Assembly: GCA_965198895.1 (NCBI GenBank)
Contig: OZ240676.1
Coordinates: 3,596,001 to 3,660,000, forward strand
Length of the DNA stretch: 64,000 nucleotides
Source of the DNA: LMUY01 sp965198895
GTDB taxonomy: Bacteria > Pseudomonadota > Alphaproteobacteria > Acetobacterales > Acetobacteraceae
Direction of reading: 5' to 3'
The notes beneath the pieces are model-generated. The model searched no databases. It saw only the letters and a list, made by a program, of their open reading frames with translations, and was not told the origin of the DNA. Made by a program: the position numbers and the translations under genes. Shown here in pieces: positions 17,072-25,429 of this stretch (position 1 is its first letter; each line of letters starts with the position of its first letter).

Positions 17072-18205
17072 ATGCAGCCTTCCCGACCGGCTTCCAGTGC
17101 TCCCCCCTTTACCGCAGTCGCCATTCCCGCCCGAGACGAAGCCGAGCGAATCGCAGCCTGCATCGAGGCACTGGACATGCAATCGGGCGCTCGCCTCGAT
17201 GCGATCGTCCTGCTGGTCAACAACACGACCGACGAGACCGCGCGCATTGCCCGCTCCGTCCGGGTGCATCCGCAAACTGTGCTGCATGTGGTGGAGCGAG
17301 ACCTGGCAGCGGAGCAGGCAACGGCCGGGTATGCCCGACGGCTGGCGATGGAGGCCGCTGCATCACTGGCCGGGCCCCAAGGCGTGCTGCTGACGACGGA
17401 TGCCGATGGCCTGGTCGATCCGGACTGGCTGGCAGCCAACCTTGCAGCGCTGGATGCGGGGGCCGACGCCGTCGCGGGTTGGGTGGAGCTGCATCCGATC
17501 GAATGGGGCCAAATCCCCAATCGGCTCCATGAGGACGACGCGCGCGAGGTCGCCTATGACACGCTGTGCGACGAGATCCATGGCCGGCTCGACCCCGATC
17601 CGGCCGACCCGATGCCGCGTCATACGCAACACTCGGGCGCCAGCATCGCGCTGACGGTGCGGTCCTATACTCTGTGCGGCGGTGTGCCGCCCATTCCCTG
17701 TGGCGAGGATCGCGCGCTGATCGCGGCGCTGCGGCGGGTGGATGCGCGCATCCGTCACGCGCCGGAGGTCCATTTGACGGTATCGGGCCGCACGGAGGGG
17801 CGCAGCGCGGGCGGCATGGCGGACACGATACGGCGGCGTTTGACCCAGCCGGATAGGTTCATCGATGACCGGCTGGAGCCGGCGGCCGACTGCGCGCGCC
17901 GAGCCATGTCCCGGGCTGCCTTGCGCGTCGTCTACGACGACCCGACCCGCGACATCCTGCCGCTCGCCGACGCTCTGAGGGTCGATCCAGCACTCCTGTC
18001 CCTGTGCTTGACCGAACCCTATTTCGGGCAGGCTTGGGAGCGGGTGGAGTGCCGCTCGCCGGTGCTGGCCCGCAAGCCGGTTCTGGTATCCGCCTTGGCG
18101 GCGGAAACGGCAGCAGCAGAGGCTATCCTGGCGCGGCTGAAGATGGAGCGCGATCGAGGCGATCGATCCGGTATAGAGGCTCTCGCACCTGAAGGGCTGG
18201 ACTGA
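17072..18205 (+). CDS. Family 2 glycosyltransferase
   Basis: 377 residues from ATG 17072 (a GTG at 17063 is in frame). The nucleotide-sugar domain is visible: VAIPARDEAERIAACIEAL, then LLTTDADGLVDPDWLAANLAAL holding the DxD-type metal site. The C-terminal 180 residues are not typical of short GT2 enzymes. Acceptor and sugar are unknown. It converges on, and overlaps by 83 nt, a NodS-like methyltransferase; glycosyltransferase, this methyltransferase, an acyl-CoA dehydrogenase and a PIG-L deacetylase form a recurrent cluster in Proteobacteria, and here the deacetylase is missing. Confidence 0.85.
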   Translation: MQPSRPASSAPPFTAVAIPARDEAERIAACIEALDMQSGARLDAIVLLVNNTTDETARIARSVRVHPQTVLHVVERDLAAEQATAGYARRLAMEAAASLAGPQGVLLTTDADGLVDPDWLAANLAALDAGADAVAGWVELHPIEWGQIPNRLHEDDAREVAYDTLCDEIHGRLDPDPADPMPRHTQHSGASIALTVRSYTLCGGVPPIPCGEDRALIAALRRVDARIRHAPEVHLTVSGRTEGRSAGGMADTIRRRLTQPDRFIDDRLEPAADCARRAMSRAALRVVYDDPTRDILPLADALRVDPALLSLCLTEPYFGQAWERVECRSPVLARKPVLVSALAAETAAAEAILARLKMERDRGDRSGIEALAPEGLD

Positions 18206-18713
18206 ACCCGGTCGCGGCCGCGAACTCCTCCGCCGCTTCGTCGCCGGTGCGGGGATAATCGGTTCCACCGAGGTAATGCACCAGCAGGATCGATCCGCCA
18301 GGCTGCAGTGCTGCCATGGCGCGATCGGCGGTGGTTCGGATGGCAGCGCTGTCCAGATAGTAGAGCACTTCCGAAAACATGATGAGGTCGAAGTGACCCG
18401 GCGGCCACTCGTCCGGCACGGCGCGCCGCTCGAACCGGACGGTTGGGCAGCGGGCGCGCGCCTGGACCAGGGCGGCTTCGGCGACGTCGAGTGCCAGCAG
18501 GCTGTCGCACCGCATCGCGAGTTGCTGCGTCAGCACGCCGATGGAGCAACCAACCTCGAGCGCGGAGGCGAACCGGCGATCCGGTAGGGCGGCAAGCGTG
18601 GCGGCGTATTTACCGCGTTCGTAGTCGCTGCTCGCGAAGCGCCACGGATCCGGGTTGGCGGTGTAGAGGCTCTCGAAGTAGTCCGGCCGGATTGTCTCGG
18701 TGCGCCGTGTCAC
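18123..18713 (-). CDS. Class I SAM-dependent methyltransferase (NodS-like)
   Basis: 196 residues. SAM motif I ALEVGCSIGVLTQQLA, followed by LLALDVAEAALVQAR and FDLIMFSEVLYYL, fits the NodS/methyltransferase-12 group; YFESLYTANPDPWRFASSDYERGKY is the typical NodS-like N-terminus. NodS proper methylates the amino group of chito-oligosaccharide signals; this homologue's substrate is unknown. It starts inside the acyl-CoA dehydrogenase stop (ATGA) and its 3' end overlaps the convergent glycosyltransferase. Confidence 0.9.
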   Translation of the reverse strand: MTRRTETIRPDYFESLYTANPDPWRFASSDYERGKYAATLAALPDRRFASALEVGCSIGVLTQQLAMRCDSLLALDVAEAALVQARARCPTVRFERRAVPDEWPPGHFDLIMFSEVLYYLDSAAIRTTADRAMAALQPGGSILLVHYLGGTDYPRTGDEAAEEFAAATGFSPALQVREPLYRIDRLDRAPSSAAPG

Positions 18714-19807
18714 ACGACTTCCTTTCTAATCCCCCTTCCCGCGGGGGAGGGGGAGGGGGAGGCTTTGAGGGCGGCCTCGGCGGCTTCCGTGAGCACCATG
18801 TCCGCGGCAGGCTGGCGCAGGTAGGTGGCGAGATCGCGGCACAAGCGTTCCACCGGGTTGGACCGCAGCATCGCGGCAACTCCCAACGAGCGCTGAACAC
18901 CCTCGATCACGTCCAGGCACGCCCGCTCCACCGCCAGCCGGGCGAGGCCGACATAGGCGATGCCGCCGTCGGTGGTCTCGGCCCGTAACGCCGCCTCCAC
19001 CATCCACAGGCGGGCGGTTTCGGTCGCGATCAGCGCCTGGCCGAATCGGGCCTGCTGGTGTGGATCACCCTCCCGGCCGCGGGCTACCAACTGCGCGCGG
19101 AGCTGATCGACCAGTGCCTCCAGCCCGCCGAGCGTGGCCGCGGACGTGCGCCAGGCACCGCAGGAGAAATCCGGCTCTCGCAGGTAGTCGCCGGGTTCGC
19201 CGAACAGATCCGCCGGCGTGGCATCGAACGCGACCTGCCCGGTGGTCGCCGCGCGCATGCCGGCCAACCCGCCGGGGAGTGGGCGGACCGTCACACCGTC
19301 GCCCAGTGCCACATAGGCCAGACGGGTGGCACCGCCATCCTCGGCCGTCACCACGGCGCGCGTGACGTGCCCGGCGCCGGAGCAGAACTGCTTCGCCCCC
19401 GATACCGTGCCCGGCCCGGCGATCAGGCCACCGTTCGGCGGGTCGGTGACCCACAGGCCGCAGAGATGCCCGGCTCGCGCATCGTCGGCGGCGCGCTGGC
19501 AGGTCGCCTCAGCGCCGTAGCGGAACACCAGCCGCAGCGCGTTGACATGCGCTTCGATCAAGCGCCCCAGGGCCAGGTTGCCACGCCCGAGCAGCCGAAA
19601 CAGGTCCAGCGCCGCCCCCGCTTGCTGCGGTTCGGTGCCGATGCCGGGTCCGCCGAAGCGCGCCGGCACCGGGGCGAACAGGACGCCCGCTTGCCGCAGG
19701 TCGGCGATGTCATCGGTGGGGAATGTGGCGGATGCATCCAGCGCGGCGGCACGGTCCTGCATGGTCGGGAGCAGGGCCTCGAGCCGTGCGAGCAGGGTGT
19801 CGGTCAT
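18710..19807 (-). CDS. Acyl-CoA dehydrogenase family protein
   Basis: 365 residues from ATG 19807; a TTG at 19846 would add 13. N-terminal helical domain (LRQAGVLFAPVPARFGG), a middle beta domain (GLWVTDPPNGGLIAGPGTVSGAKQFCSGAGH) and a C-terminal helical bundle are all recognisable, though several active-site signatures of true acyl-CoA dehydrogenases are weak, so it may act on a non-CoA substrate or as an oxidase. The last residues SPSPSPAGRGIRKEVV are encoded by a palindromic repeat, so the natural C-terminus has probably been replaced. Co-translated with the NodS-like methyltransferase. Confidence 0.85.
   Translation of the reverse strand: MTDTLLARLEALLPTMQDRAAALDASATFPTDDIADLRQAGVLFAPVPARFGGPGIGTEPQQAGAALDLFRLLGRGNLALGRLIEAHVNALRLVFRYGAEATCQRAADDARAGHLCGLWVTDPPNGGLIAGPGTVSGAKQFCSGAGHVTRAVVTAEDGGATRLAYVALGDGVTVRPLPGGLAGMRAATTGQVAFDATPADLFGEPGDYLREPDFSCGAWRTSAATLGGLEALVDQLRAQLVARGREGDPHQQARFGQALIATETARLWMVEAALRAETTDGGIAYVGLARLAVERACLDVIEGVQRSLGVAAMLRSNPVERLCRDLATYLRQPAADMVLTEAAEAALKASPSPSPAGRGIRKEVV
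18733..18763. repeat. REP-like palindrome within a coding 3' end
   Basis: CCCCCTTCCCGCGGGGGAGGGGGAGGG: a variant of the CCCTCTCCCG/CGGGAGAGGG repeat found between genes elsewhere in the window. Here it lies in the last codons of the acyl-CoA dehydrogenase gene and encodes its Ser-Pro tail. Confidence 0.65.
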
Positions 19808-19884
19808 TCCGATGGGCAACGTGCCCAGCACCGCCGTGGTTGCCAAAGCGGCATTCTCCCCGCTTCGGCGGGAGCTTGAGGCGA

Positions 19885-20361
19885 TCAGCTGCTGACTTTC
19901 TGCCGCGGCGTCGGGCCATCCATCCGCAGGCCGTGCCAGGCAAGCGCCGTGTCAACGATGAAGGCGACCAGGCCGGCGATGGTACAGAACAGGGCCGCGC
20001 CGAACAGCCAGGCCAACGCCGTGCCGCTTTCCGAATCCCGCAACGTCACCAGGAACAGCGCGAACGCCGCAGCGCAGGTCATCGCCCCGGCGGCGGCGGC
20101 AAACGCAACCGAGGCATCCAGCGCCACCCGGCGTTGGCTGAGCCGGCCCAGATGGCGCAGCAAACCGGCCGTCGCGTCCTCCTCGGCCGTCTGCAGCAAC
20201 TCGTATAGATGCGAGTAATGATCGCTGACACGGGCCAGCCGCTGGTTGAACACGTTGAGCAGCGAGCCGATGCCGGACAGCAGGAACACCGGCGTGAGCG
20301 CCGTCTGGATGACGTGCGCGATAGTGTTCAGATCGGCACTGCCGGTGACGTCGGCGCCCAT
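19885..20361 (-). CDS. DUF2721 family membrane protein
   Basis: 158 residues from ATG 20361, overlapping the gltX stop by one base (TGATG). ADLNTIAHVIQTALTPVFLLSGIGSLLNVFNQRLARVSD is the DUF2721 N-terminus; further hydrophobic stretches near residues 75-100 and 110-135 give about three membrane segments. Function of the family is unknown. Position directly behind gltX suggests co-transcription with it. Confidence 0.88.
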   Translation of the reverse strand: MGADVTGSADLNTIAHVIQTALTPVFLLSGIGSLLNVFNQRLARVSDHYSHLYELLQTAEEDATAGLLRHLGRLSQRRVALDASVAFAAAAGAMTCAAAFALFLVTLRDSESGTALAWLFGAALFCTIAGLVAFIVDTALAWHGLRMDGPTPRQKVSS

Positions 20362-21692
20362 CAGCTTTGGGCAACCCGCAACCGTTCCACAGCGCGGGGC
20401 CGGCCGATCAGCGGCAGCAAGCCGCGCATCTCCGGCCCGCGCTCCTCGCCGGTGAGCGCCAGGCGGAGCGGATGGAACAGGGCCTTGCCCTTGCGGCCGG
20501 TGCTGGCCTTCAGCGCGTCGGTCCAGCTGACCCACACGTCGCCGTCCCAGGGGTCGGGCGGCAGCGCGTCCAACGCCTCGCGCAGGAATGGGGCGTCGCC
20601 CTCGATCACTGGCGGGATGATCGTGCCTGCCACGACGTCCCACCAGCCGCGCGCCTCGGCCAACATGTCAAGATTGCCGCGCACCGCCTCCCAGAACACG
20701 GGGGTAGCGCCGGGGGGCAGCCGGTCTTGCACCGCCTCGAACGGCAAGCCATGCAGCACCCGGCGGTTCAGCCCCAATAGTTGGCGGACGTCGAAGCGCG
20801 GGCCGTTGCGGGAATAATGCGTCAGTTCGAACCCGGCGGCCAATTGGTCCAGGCTGGCCGGGACCGGGTCCTCCGACGTGCCGAGGGTGGCGAGATACGC
20901 GGTAACGGCGGTCGGCTCGATCCCGTCCTGGCGCAGGCTGCGCAGCGACAGCGCCCCCGTCCGCTTGGACAGCTTGCTCCCGTCGTCGCCCACTAGCAGC
21001 GGCAGATGCGCGAACGACACCGTCTTGGGGTTGCCGCCGAGCGCTGACCAGATGTCGATCTGCACGGCGGTGTTGGTCACATGGTCCTCGCCGCGGACGA
21101 TGTGGGTAATCCCGGTGGCGAGGTCGTCCACCACGGAAGTGAAGGTATACAGTGGCGTGCCGTCGGCGCGGATCAACACCGGGTCGGAAATCGTCGGCAG
21201 CCGCACCTGCTTGTCGCCGAGCACCAGGTCGTGCCAGGCGGCGGCCCCGTCCGACAGGCGGAACCGCCAGTACGGCGTTTTGCCGCCCGCCTCCGCCGTC
21301 GCGCGCTGCTCGGCGGTGAGCTTGAGCATGGCGCGGTCGTAGACGGGGGCGAGATGCCGGCGCAGCCGCTGGTCGCGCTTGGCCTGCAGCTCCACCTCGC
21401 TCTCGAAACAGGGATACAGCCGTCCGGAGGCCTCCAGCTTGCGGGCGGCGGCCTGGTACTCGGCGAGGCGGCTGCTTTGGTGGAAGCTGTGCGACCACTC
21501 GATGCCCAGCCAGTGCAGGTCCTGCTCGATCGCGCTCACGTATTCCGGCTTGTTGCGCGCGGTATCGGTGTCGTCGAAGCGCAGCAGGAACTCGCCGCCA
21601 TGCCGTTTCGCGAGCAGGTAGTTGGCCAGCGCCGCCCGCGTATTGCCAACATGCAGCAAGCCCGTGGGGGACGGCGCGAAACGAAGCTTCAC
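20361..21692 (-). CDS. gltX: Glutamate--tRNA ligase
   Basis: 443 residues from a GTG at 21692 preceded by a GGGAGGGGGAG stretch. Charges tRNA-Glu (and, in organisms with GatCAB, tRNA-Gln). FAPSPTGLLHVGNTRAAL contains the HIGH-type motif and GSKLSKRTG the KMSKS-type motif. Alphaproteobacteria often have two GltX paralogues; this shorter form could be either the discriminating or the tRNA-Gln-specific one. A longer upstream frame is only repeat sequence. Confidence 0.96.
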   Translation of the reverse strand: MKLRFAPSPTGLLHVGNTRAALANYLLAKRHGGEFLLRFDDTDTARNKPEYVSAIEQDLHWLGIEWSHSFHQSSRLAEYQAAARKLEASGRLYPCFESEVELQAKRDQRLRRHLAPVYDRAMLKLTAEQRATAEAGGKTPYWRFRLSDGAAAWHDLVLGDKQVRLPTISDPVLIRADGTPLYTFTSVVDDLATGITHIVRGEDHVTNTAVQIDIWSALGGNPKTVSFAHLPLLVGDDGSKLSKRTGALSLRSLRQDGIEPTAVTAYLATLGTSEDPVPASLDQLAAGFELTHYSRNGPRFDVRQLLGLNRRVLHGLPFEAVQDRLPPGATPVFWEAVRGNLDMLAEARGWWDVVAGTIIPPVIEGDAPFLREALDALPPDPWDGDVWVSWTDALKASTGRKGKALFHPLRLALTGEERGPEMRGLLPLIGRPRAVERLRVAQS

Positions 21693-21700
21693 GATACTAC

Positions 21701-21811
21701 TCCCCCTCCCCTTGTGGGAGGGGGGCCACACGCCACACGCACGGGCTTCACGGGCGAGAGTGTGCCGCGGCTCACCCCTCCCCTAACCCCTCCCACAGGG
21801 GGAGGGGGATT
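21701..21811. repeat. Paired GC-rich palindromic repeat (T/G variant)
   Basis: TCCCCCTCCCCTTGTGGGAGGGGGG, a spacer of about 55 nt, then CCCCTCCCCTAACCCCTCCCACAGGGGGAGGGGGAT. Same two-half layout as the other repeats but with a CCCCTCCC...GGGAGGGG arm, so a second subfamily. It fills the gap upstream of gltX and its first half doubles as the gltX ribosome-binding region. Confidence 0.75.
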
Positions 21812-21822
21812 GGTATGTGCGT

Positions 21823-22188
21823 TCATTCTGCTTCCTCCTCCTCACCATCCAAACGGGGATCCAGTGCCCGCCAGTCGCGGTCCTCCTCGCTGGCGGGGCG
21901 GTCGCCGAAATCGGCCAGTTCGGTGGCGCTGCGCCAGGCGCCCTGCGGGTTGTCCGCGATCTCGGCGTCCTCCCCGAAAGCAAACCAGGCATCCAGCACC
22001 TCGCGCGCCGACAGGCCCGGCGCGCGGCAGCGTTCGACGCTGTCGCGGACGTAGGCGCGGGCGAAGGCATTGGCCTGCATCAGGGTCGGGAAGCCGCCGA
22101 CTTCCTCCACCAGCTTGTCGTCGGAGGCGCCGGACAGGTCCAGGATGCGCACGCGCCACCCACCCGGAGGCGCGAAGAGATCACTCAT
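21823..22188 (-). CDS. Conserved hypothetical protein with acidic C-terminus
   Basis: 121 residues from ATG 22188. Begins MSDLFAPPGGWRVRILDLSG; a middle helical segment (NAFARAYVRDSVERCR) is followed by an Asp/Glu-rich tail ending DGEEEEAE. No signal peptide, no membrane segment and no family I can name. It starts 10 nt after the nicotinate phosphoribosyltransferase stop, on the same strand, so it is probably in that transcript. Confidence 0.7.
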   Translation of the reverse strand: MSDLFAPPGGWRVRILDLSGASDDKLVEEVGGFPTLMQANAFARAYVRDSVERCRAPGLSAREVLDAWFAFGEDAEIADNPQGAWRSATELADFGDRPASEEDRDWRALDPRLDGEEEEAE

Positions 22189-22198
22189 TGGCGGATAA

Positions 22199-23365
22199 CT
22201 AGGTGCCGCCCGACTGGGAATCAACGCCGTTTCGCTTGCGGGCTCCATTGCGGCGCAGCAGGAACTCGCGGCCGACCTTCACCCGCGCGTCGCCGCCGTA
22301 ATCCACGATGTCGGCGGTGGCGTAGGTCTCGCCCCAAGCTTCGGGAATGTAGCTGCCGGTGCCCACGACGTCGATCGGCGCCTGCGCGTCGGCCATCACG
22401 CGGCATTTGTCGACGTTGAACCCCGAGGACACGATAATCCGCACGCGCTTGAACCCGGCCTCGTCCAGTGCCTCCCGCATGCGCCAGATGGCCGCCGCCG
22501 ACACGCCGGTGCCGACCAGGGTGCGCAGCTCCGAATCGCTGCGGTAGCGGCGGATGGCGCCGGGCGAGTGGCGTTCGAGCACGGCATAGCTCTCCGCCGG
22601 GTCGAGGCCCTCGAGGAAACGCCCGCCATGGGTGTCCAGCCGGACGGACAGGCGTCCCGCCTCCGCCATCGCGGCAAATCGCCGGCAGACGGCGAGACCG
22701 TCGGAGACCTCGCGGCCGAAATAGTCGGTGAGCACGGTGAGCGGCTCGTCCGGGAAGGTTTCGGCGAACATCTCCGCCGCCCGCACCGTCGACCCGGCAT
22801 ATCCGATCAGCGCGTGTGGCATGGTGCCGGCGCCATGGGCCTGGCCGAACCAATGCGCCGTCATTTCCGTCGCGGTACCGACGAAGCCGCGCGCGCCCTC
22901 CCGCTTGGCCGCGGCGCTGCCGACGCTGGCGGCGTAACCCATCATGTCCTGCATCTCCGCCCCGGCGCAGTGCCGCGCGTCCATTGCGAGGAAGGCGGCA
23001 AGCGGCAGGGCGTTGCACATCTGGTAGGCGTTGTGGGCCGCCACGCAGCAGGCACCGAGCTTCTGCAGGAAGATCGTCTCGCAATTCGACAGGCTCTGGA
23101 ACGACCCGGTGATGTAGATCAGCGGCTCGCCGGCGCCGACCCAGCTGCCCTCCGGATGGGTGACGTCCACCTCGACGGTGAAACCCTGCTCGTCGGCGAC
23201 GGCCTGCAGCCATTGCAGCATCAGGCGGGGGGCGGAGATGACGGGGCGGCGGAGAAAGACGGCGTAGGTGACGGTCTTGTCGCCGAACTTCGCGATGATG
23301 TCGCGCGTGCGGTTGAAGTAGGCGTCCGTGCGGGCATCGATGTCGTCGGACAGGGTCATGGGCAT
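22199..23365 (-). CDS. pncB: Nicotinate phosphoribosyltransferase
   Basis: 388 residues from ATG 23365 (ATG 23359 is equally possible). Makes nicotinate mononucleotide from nicotinate and PRPP in NAD salvage. Signatures: TDAYFNRTRDII near the N-terminus, GSFQSLSNCETIFLQKLG, DTHGGRFLEGLDP and the phosphate-binding end IVSSGFNVDKCRVM...DVVGTGSYIPE. Slightly shorter than the 400-odd residues of E. coli PncB and belonging to the branch common in Alphaproteobacteria and Archaea. Confidence 0.9.
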   Translation of the reverse strand: MPMTLSDDIDARTDAYFNRTRDIIAKFGDKTVTYAVFLRRPVISAPRLMLQWLQAVADEQGFTVEVDVTHPEGSWVGAGEPLIYITGSFQSLSNCETIFLQKLGACCVAAHNAYQMCNALPLAAFLAMDARHCAGAEMQDMMGYAASVGSAAAKREGARGFVGTATEMTAHWFGQAHGAGTMPHALIGYAGSTVRAAEMFAETFPDEPLTVLTDYFGREVSDGLAVCRRFAAMAEAGRLSVRLDTHGGRFLEGLDPAESYAVLERHSPGAIRRYRSDSELRTLVGTGVSAAAIWRMREALDEAGFKRVRIIVSSGFNVDKCRVMADAQAPIDVVGTGSYIPEAWGETYATADIVDYGGDARVKVGREFLLRRNGARKRNGVDSQSGGT

Positions 23366-23444
23366 ACCTGGCAAGAAAGGCGAGGGCTCTGCCCCCCGAC
23401 CCCGGAAGGGGACAGTCGTCCCCTTCACCCCTTTGTGTAAAGTA

Positions 23445-24824
23445 TTACTCGGCCGCGACGGAGGTGACTGGGCGGGGGAGGCGGCGGGCCTTCAATTCTT
23501 CGGCGACTTGGAAGGCTAGTTCCAAAGACTGCTCGGCATTCAGGCGCGGGTCGCAGAAAGTCTCGTAACGGTTGCTCAGATCGGCCTCGGTCAGGCGGTG
23601 TGCGCCGCCGGTGCACTCCGTCACGTCCTGGCCGGTCATCTCCACATGCACGCCACCCGCCCAGGCGCCGTGTTCACCGAGCACGTCGAAGAAGCCGCGG
23701 ACTTCCTTCAGGATCGCCTCGAAGAATCGCGTCTTCACGCCATCCGCCGTGGTGACGGTGTTGCCGTGCATCGGGTCGCACAGCCACAACACCCGGCGTC
23801 CCTCGGCCTGCACCGCGCTGAGCAGCGGCGGCAGGGCGGTGCGGACCTTCTCGGCCCCCATCCGGCTGATCAGGGTGATGCGGCCGGGCTCGTCGGCCGG
23901 GTTCAACGTCTCGATCAGGCGGAGCAGGTCAGCGGCAGTGGTGGTCGGGCCGACCTTGATCCCGATCGGGTTCTTGACCCCGCGGAGGAACTCCACGTGC
24001 GCGCCATCGGGCTGGCGGGTGCGGTCACCGATCCACAGGAAGTGGGCGGAGCAGGCATACCAGTCGCCGCTGGTCGAATCGACCCGGGTCAGCGCCTGCT
24101 CGTACGGCAGCAGCAGTGCCTCGTGGCTGGTGTAGAAGTCGGTTTCGCGGATTTGCGGCGTGGTGGTGCTGGTGACGCCGCAGGCCGCCATGAACCGCAA
24201 CGTCTCGTCGATGCGACCGGCGAGTTCGCCGTAGCGGCTGGCCAGCGGCGAGCGGGCGGCAAAGGACAGGTTCCAGCGGTGCACTTCGTTCAGGTCGGCA
24301 TAGCCGCCATTGGCGAACGCGCGCAGCAGGTTGAGCGTGCTGGCGGACTGGAAGTAGCCAGTTTCCATGCGGACCGGGTCGGCGATGCGCTCGGCGGCGG
24401 TGAAGCCCGGGCCGTTGATGTTGTCGCCGCGGTAGGACGGCAGGCTGACCCCGGCAATGGTTTCGGTGTCGGCGGAGCGCGGCTTGGCGTATTGCCCCGC
24501 CATGCGGCCGAGTTTCACCACGGGCACCGACGCGCCGAAGGTCATCACCACGGCCATCTGCAATAGTACGCGGAACGTGTCGCGGATCGCATCAGCCTTG
24601 AAGTTGGCAAAGCTTTCGGCGCAATCGCCGCCCTGCAGCACGAAGGCCCGCCCCTCGGCGGCCAGGCCGAGAGCCTGTTTCAGCCGCCGTGCCTCGCCGG
24701 CGAACACGAGCGGCGGGTAACCGGCGATGCGGCCCTCGACGCCGGCCAGTTTGGCTTCGTCGGGGTAGGCCGGGTTCTGCCGGATGGGGTGGCTGCGCCA
24801 GGATGTGGGGGACCAGGGGGTCAT
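23445..24824 (-). CDS. aroG: Class II 3-deoxy-7-phosphoheptulonate synthase
   Basis: 459 residues from ATG 24824 with CAGGAG upstream. First step of the shikimate pathway: phosphoenolpyruvate plus erythrose 4-phosphate to DAHP. It is the plant-like class II form: FVLQGGDCAESF, RGDNINGPGF, WIGDRTRQPDGAHVEFLRG, KVGPT and VLWLCDPMHGNT are all diagnostic. The AroA-alpha/class I type is unrelated. The neighbouring genes have no aromatic pathway link. Longer upstream frames cover the toxin remnant and are not coding for this enzyme. The symbol is used loosely, since class II enzymes are also called aroF or aroA. Confidence 0.96.
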   Translation of the reverse strand: MTPWSPTSWRSHPIRQNPAYPDEAKLAGVEGRIAGYPPLVFAGEARRLKQALGLAAEGRAFVLQGGDCAESFANFKADAIRDTFRVLLQMAVVMTFGASVPVVKLGRMAGQYAKPRSADTETIAGVSLPSYRGDNINGPGFTAAERIADPVRMETGYFQSASTLNLLRAFANGGYADLNEVHRWNLSFAARSPLASRYGELAGRIDETLRFMAACGVTSTTTPQIRETDFYTSHEALLLPYEQALTRVDSTSGDWYACSAHFLWIGDRTRQPDGAHVEFLRGVKNPIGIKVGPTTTAADLLRLIETLNPADEPGRITLISRMGAEKVRTALPPLLSAVQAEGRRVLWLCDPMHGNTVTTADGVKTRFFEAILKEVRGFFDVLGEHGAWAGGVHVEMTGQDVTECTGGAHRLTEADLSNRYETFCDPRLNAEQSLELAFQVAEELKARRLPRPVTSVAAE

Positions 24825-24907
24825 GGGCGTGTCTCCTGGGCTGTAGCTATCACCGATAGACCCTCGCTCGCCACTGCAGGGCCGCCTTGGCAGGCCTGCA
24901 CGCCTGG

Positions 24908-25092
24908 CTAGTCGGCCCGTCGCGGTGCTGCAGCAAACAAGGCCGTCAGGTCGCGGCTTCCATGCAGGACACACGCGCAATGCCAAGGGGCTGCATAGGC
25001 GCAACACGCGCTCCGGCTTCCTGCACATAGAAGTCCCGGATGTCGGCAATGTCCTGCAGGGCTTCTGGCGAAAGCCTATAGCCTTGCGCCAC
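24908..25092 (-). pseudogene. ParE-type toxin remnant (internal deletion, frameshift)
   Basis: A GTG overlapping the antitoxin stop (TAGTG) opens a frame reading VAQGYRLSPEALQDIADIRDFY, a normal ParE N-terminus, but it stops after 48 codons at 24946. In another frame just before that stop, CVLHGSRDLTALF appears, which resembles the conserved C-terminal strand of ParE toxins, ending at 24908. Together this fits a toxin that lost most of its middle (a full ParE is about 95-100 residues). The antitoxin gene upstream is intact. Confidence 0.75.
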
Positions 25093-25364
25093 TAGCGCTC
25101 AAGCCGTTCCTGCCCGGCCAAGTCGGCATCGAGCGAGGCCATGAACGCGTCACCGTCCACGCCTTTGCCAGCGCGGAGTGAGGCAACCCCGGCGTTGATT
25201 TTCTGGCGCATCTCGTCGCGGTAAATGTCACGCTGCGCCGCCTGCCGCACGGCTTCGCGCAATACGTCGGCATCGGACGCTAGCGCGCCTTGCCCGACTT
25301 GAGAGTGAACGAATTCCGCCAGTTCGGTTGGCAGCTCGATTTCAAATCTCTCTGAATTCGCCAT
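25092..25364 (-). CDS. ParD-type antitoxin
   Basis: 90 residues from ATG 25364. N-terminal ribbon-helix-helix DNA-binding part (SERFEIELPTELAEFVHSQV) and a toxin-binding C-terminus with the GALASDADVLREAVRQ signature and the helical tail AGVASLRAGKGVDGDAFM. It would repress its own operon and neutralise a ParE toxin, which is only a remnant here, so it is a solitary antitoxin; it may protect against homologous toxins elsewhere or simply be decaying. Confidence 0.88.
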   Translation of the reverse strand: MANSERFEIELPTELAEFVHSQVGQGALASDADVLREAVRQAAQRDIYRDEMRQKINAGVASLRAGKGVDGDAFMASLDADLAGQERLER

Positions 25365-25429
25365 GGCTCGGCCCTTAAATGGTGTGGATACTGCCATCGA
25401 TCGAGCGTTGTTGCGCTCCCGACTAGGTT

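Noticed and set aside
21692..21731. 13-residue N-terminal extension of GltX (MWPPSHKGRG...)
   Set aside because: Encoded by the palindromic repeat; the GTG at 21692 immediately before KLRFAPSPTG is the normal start.
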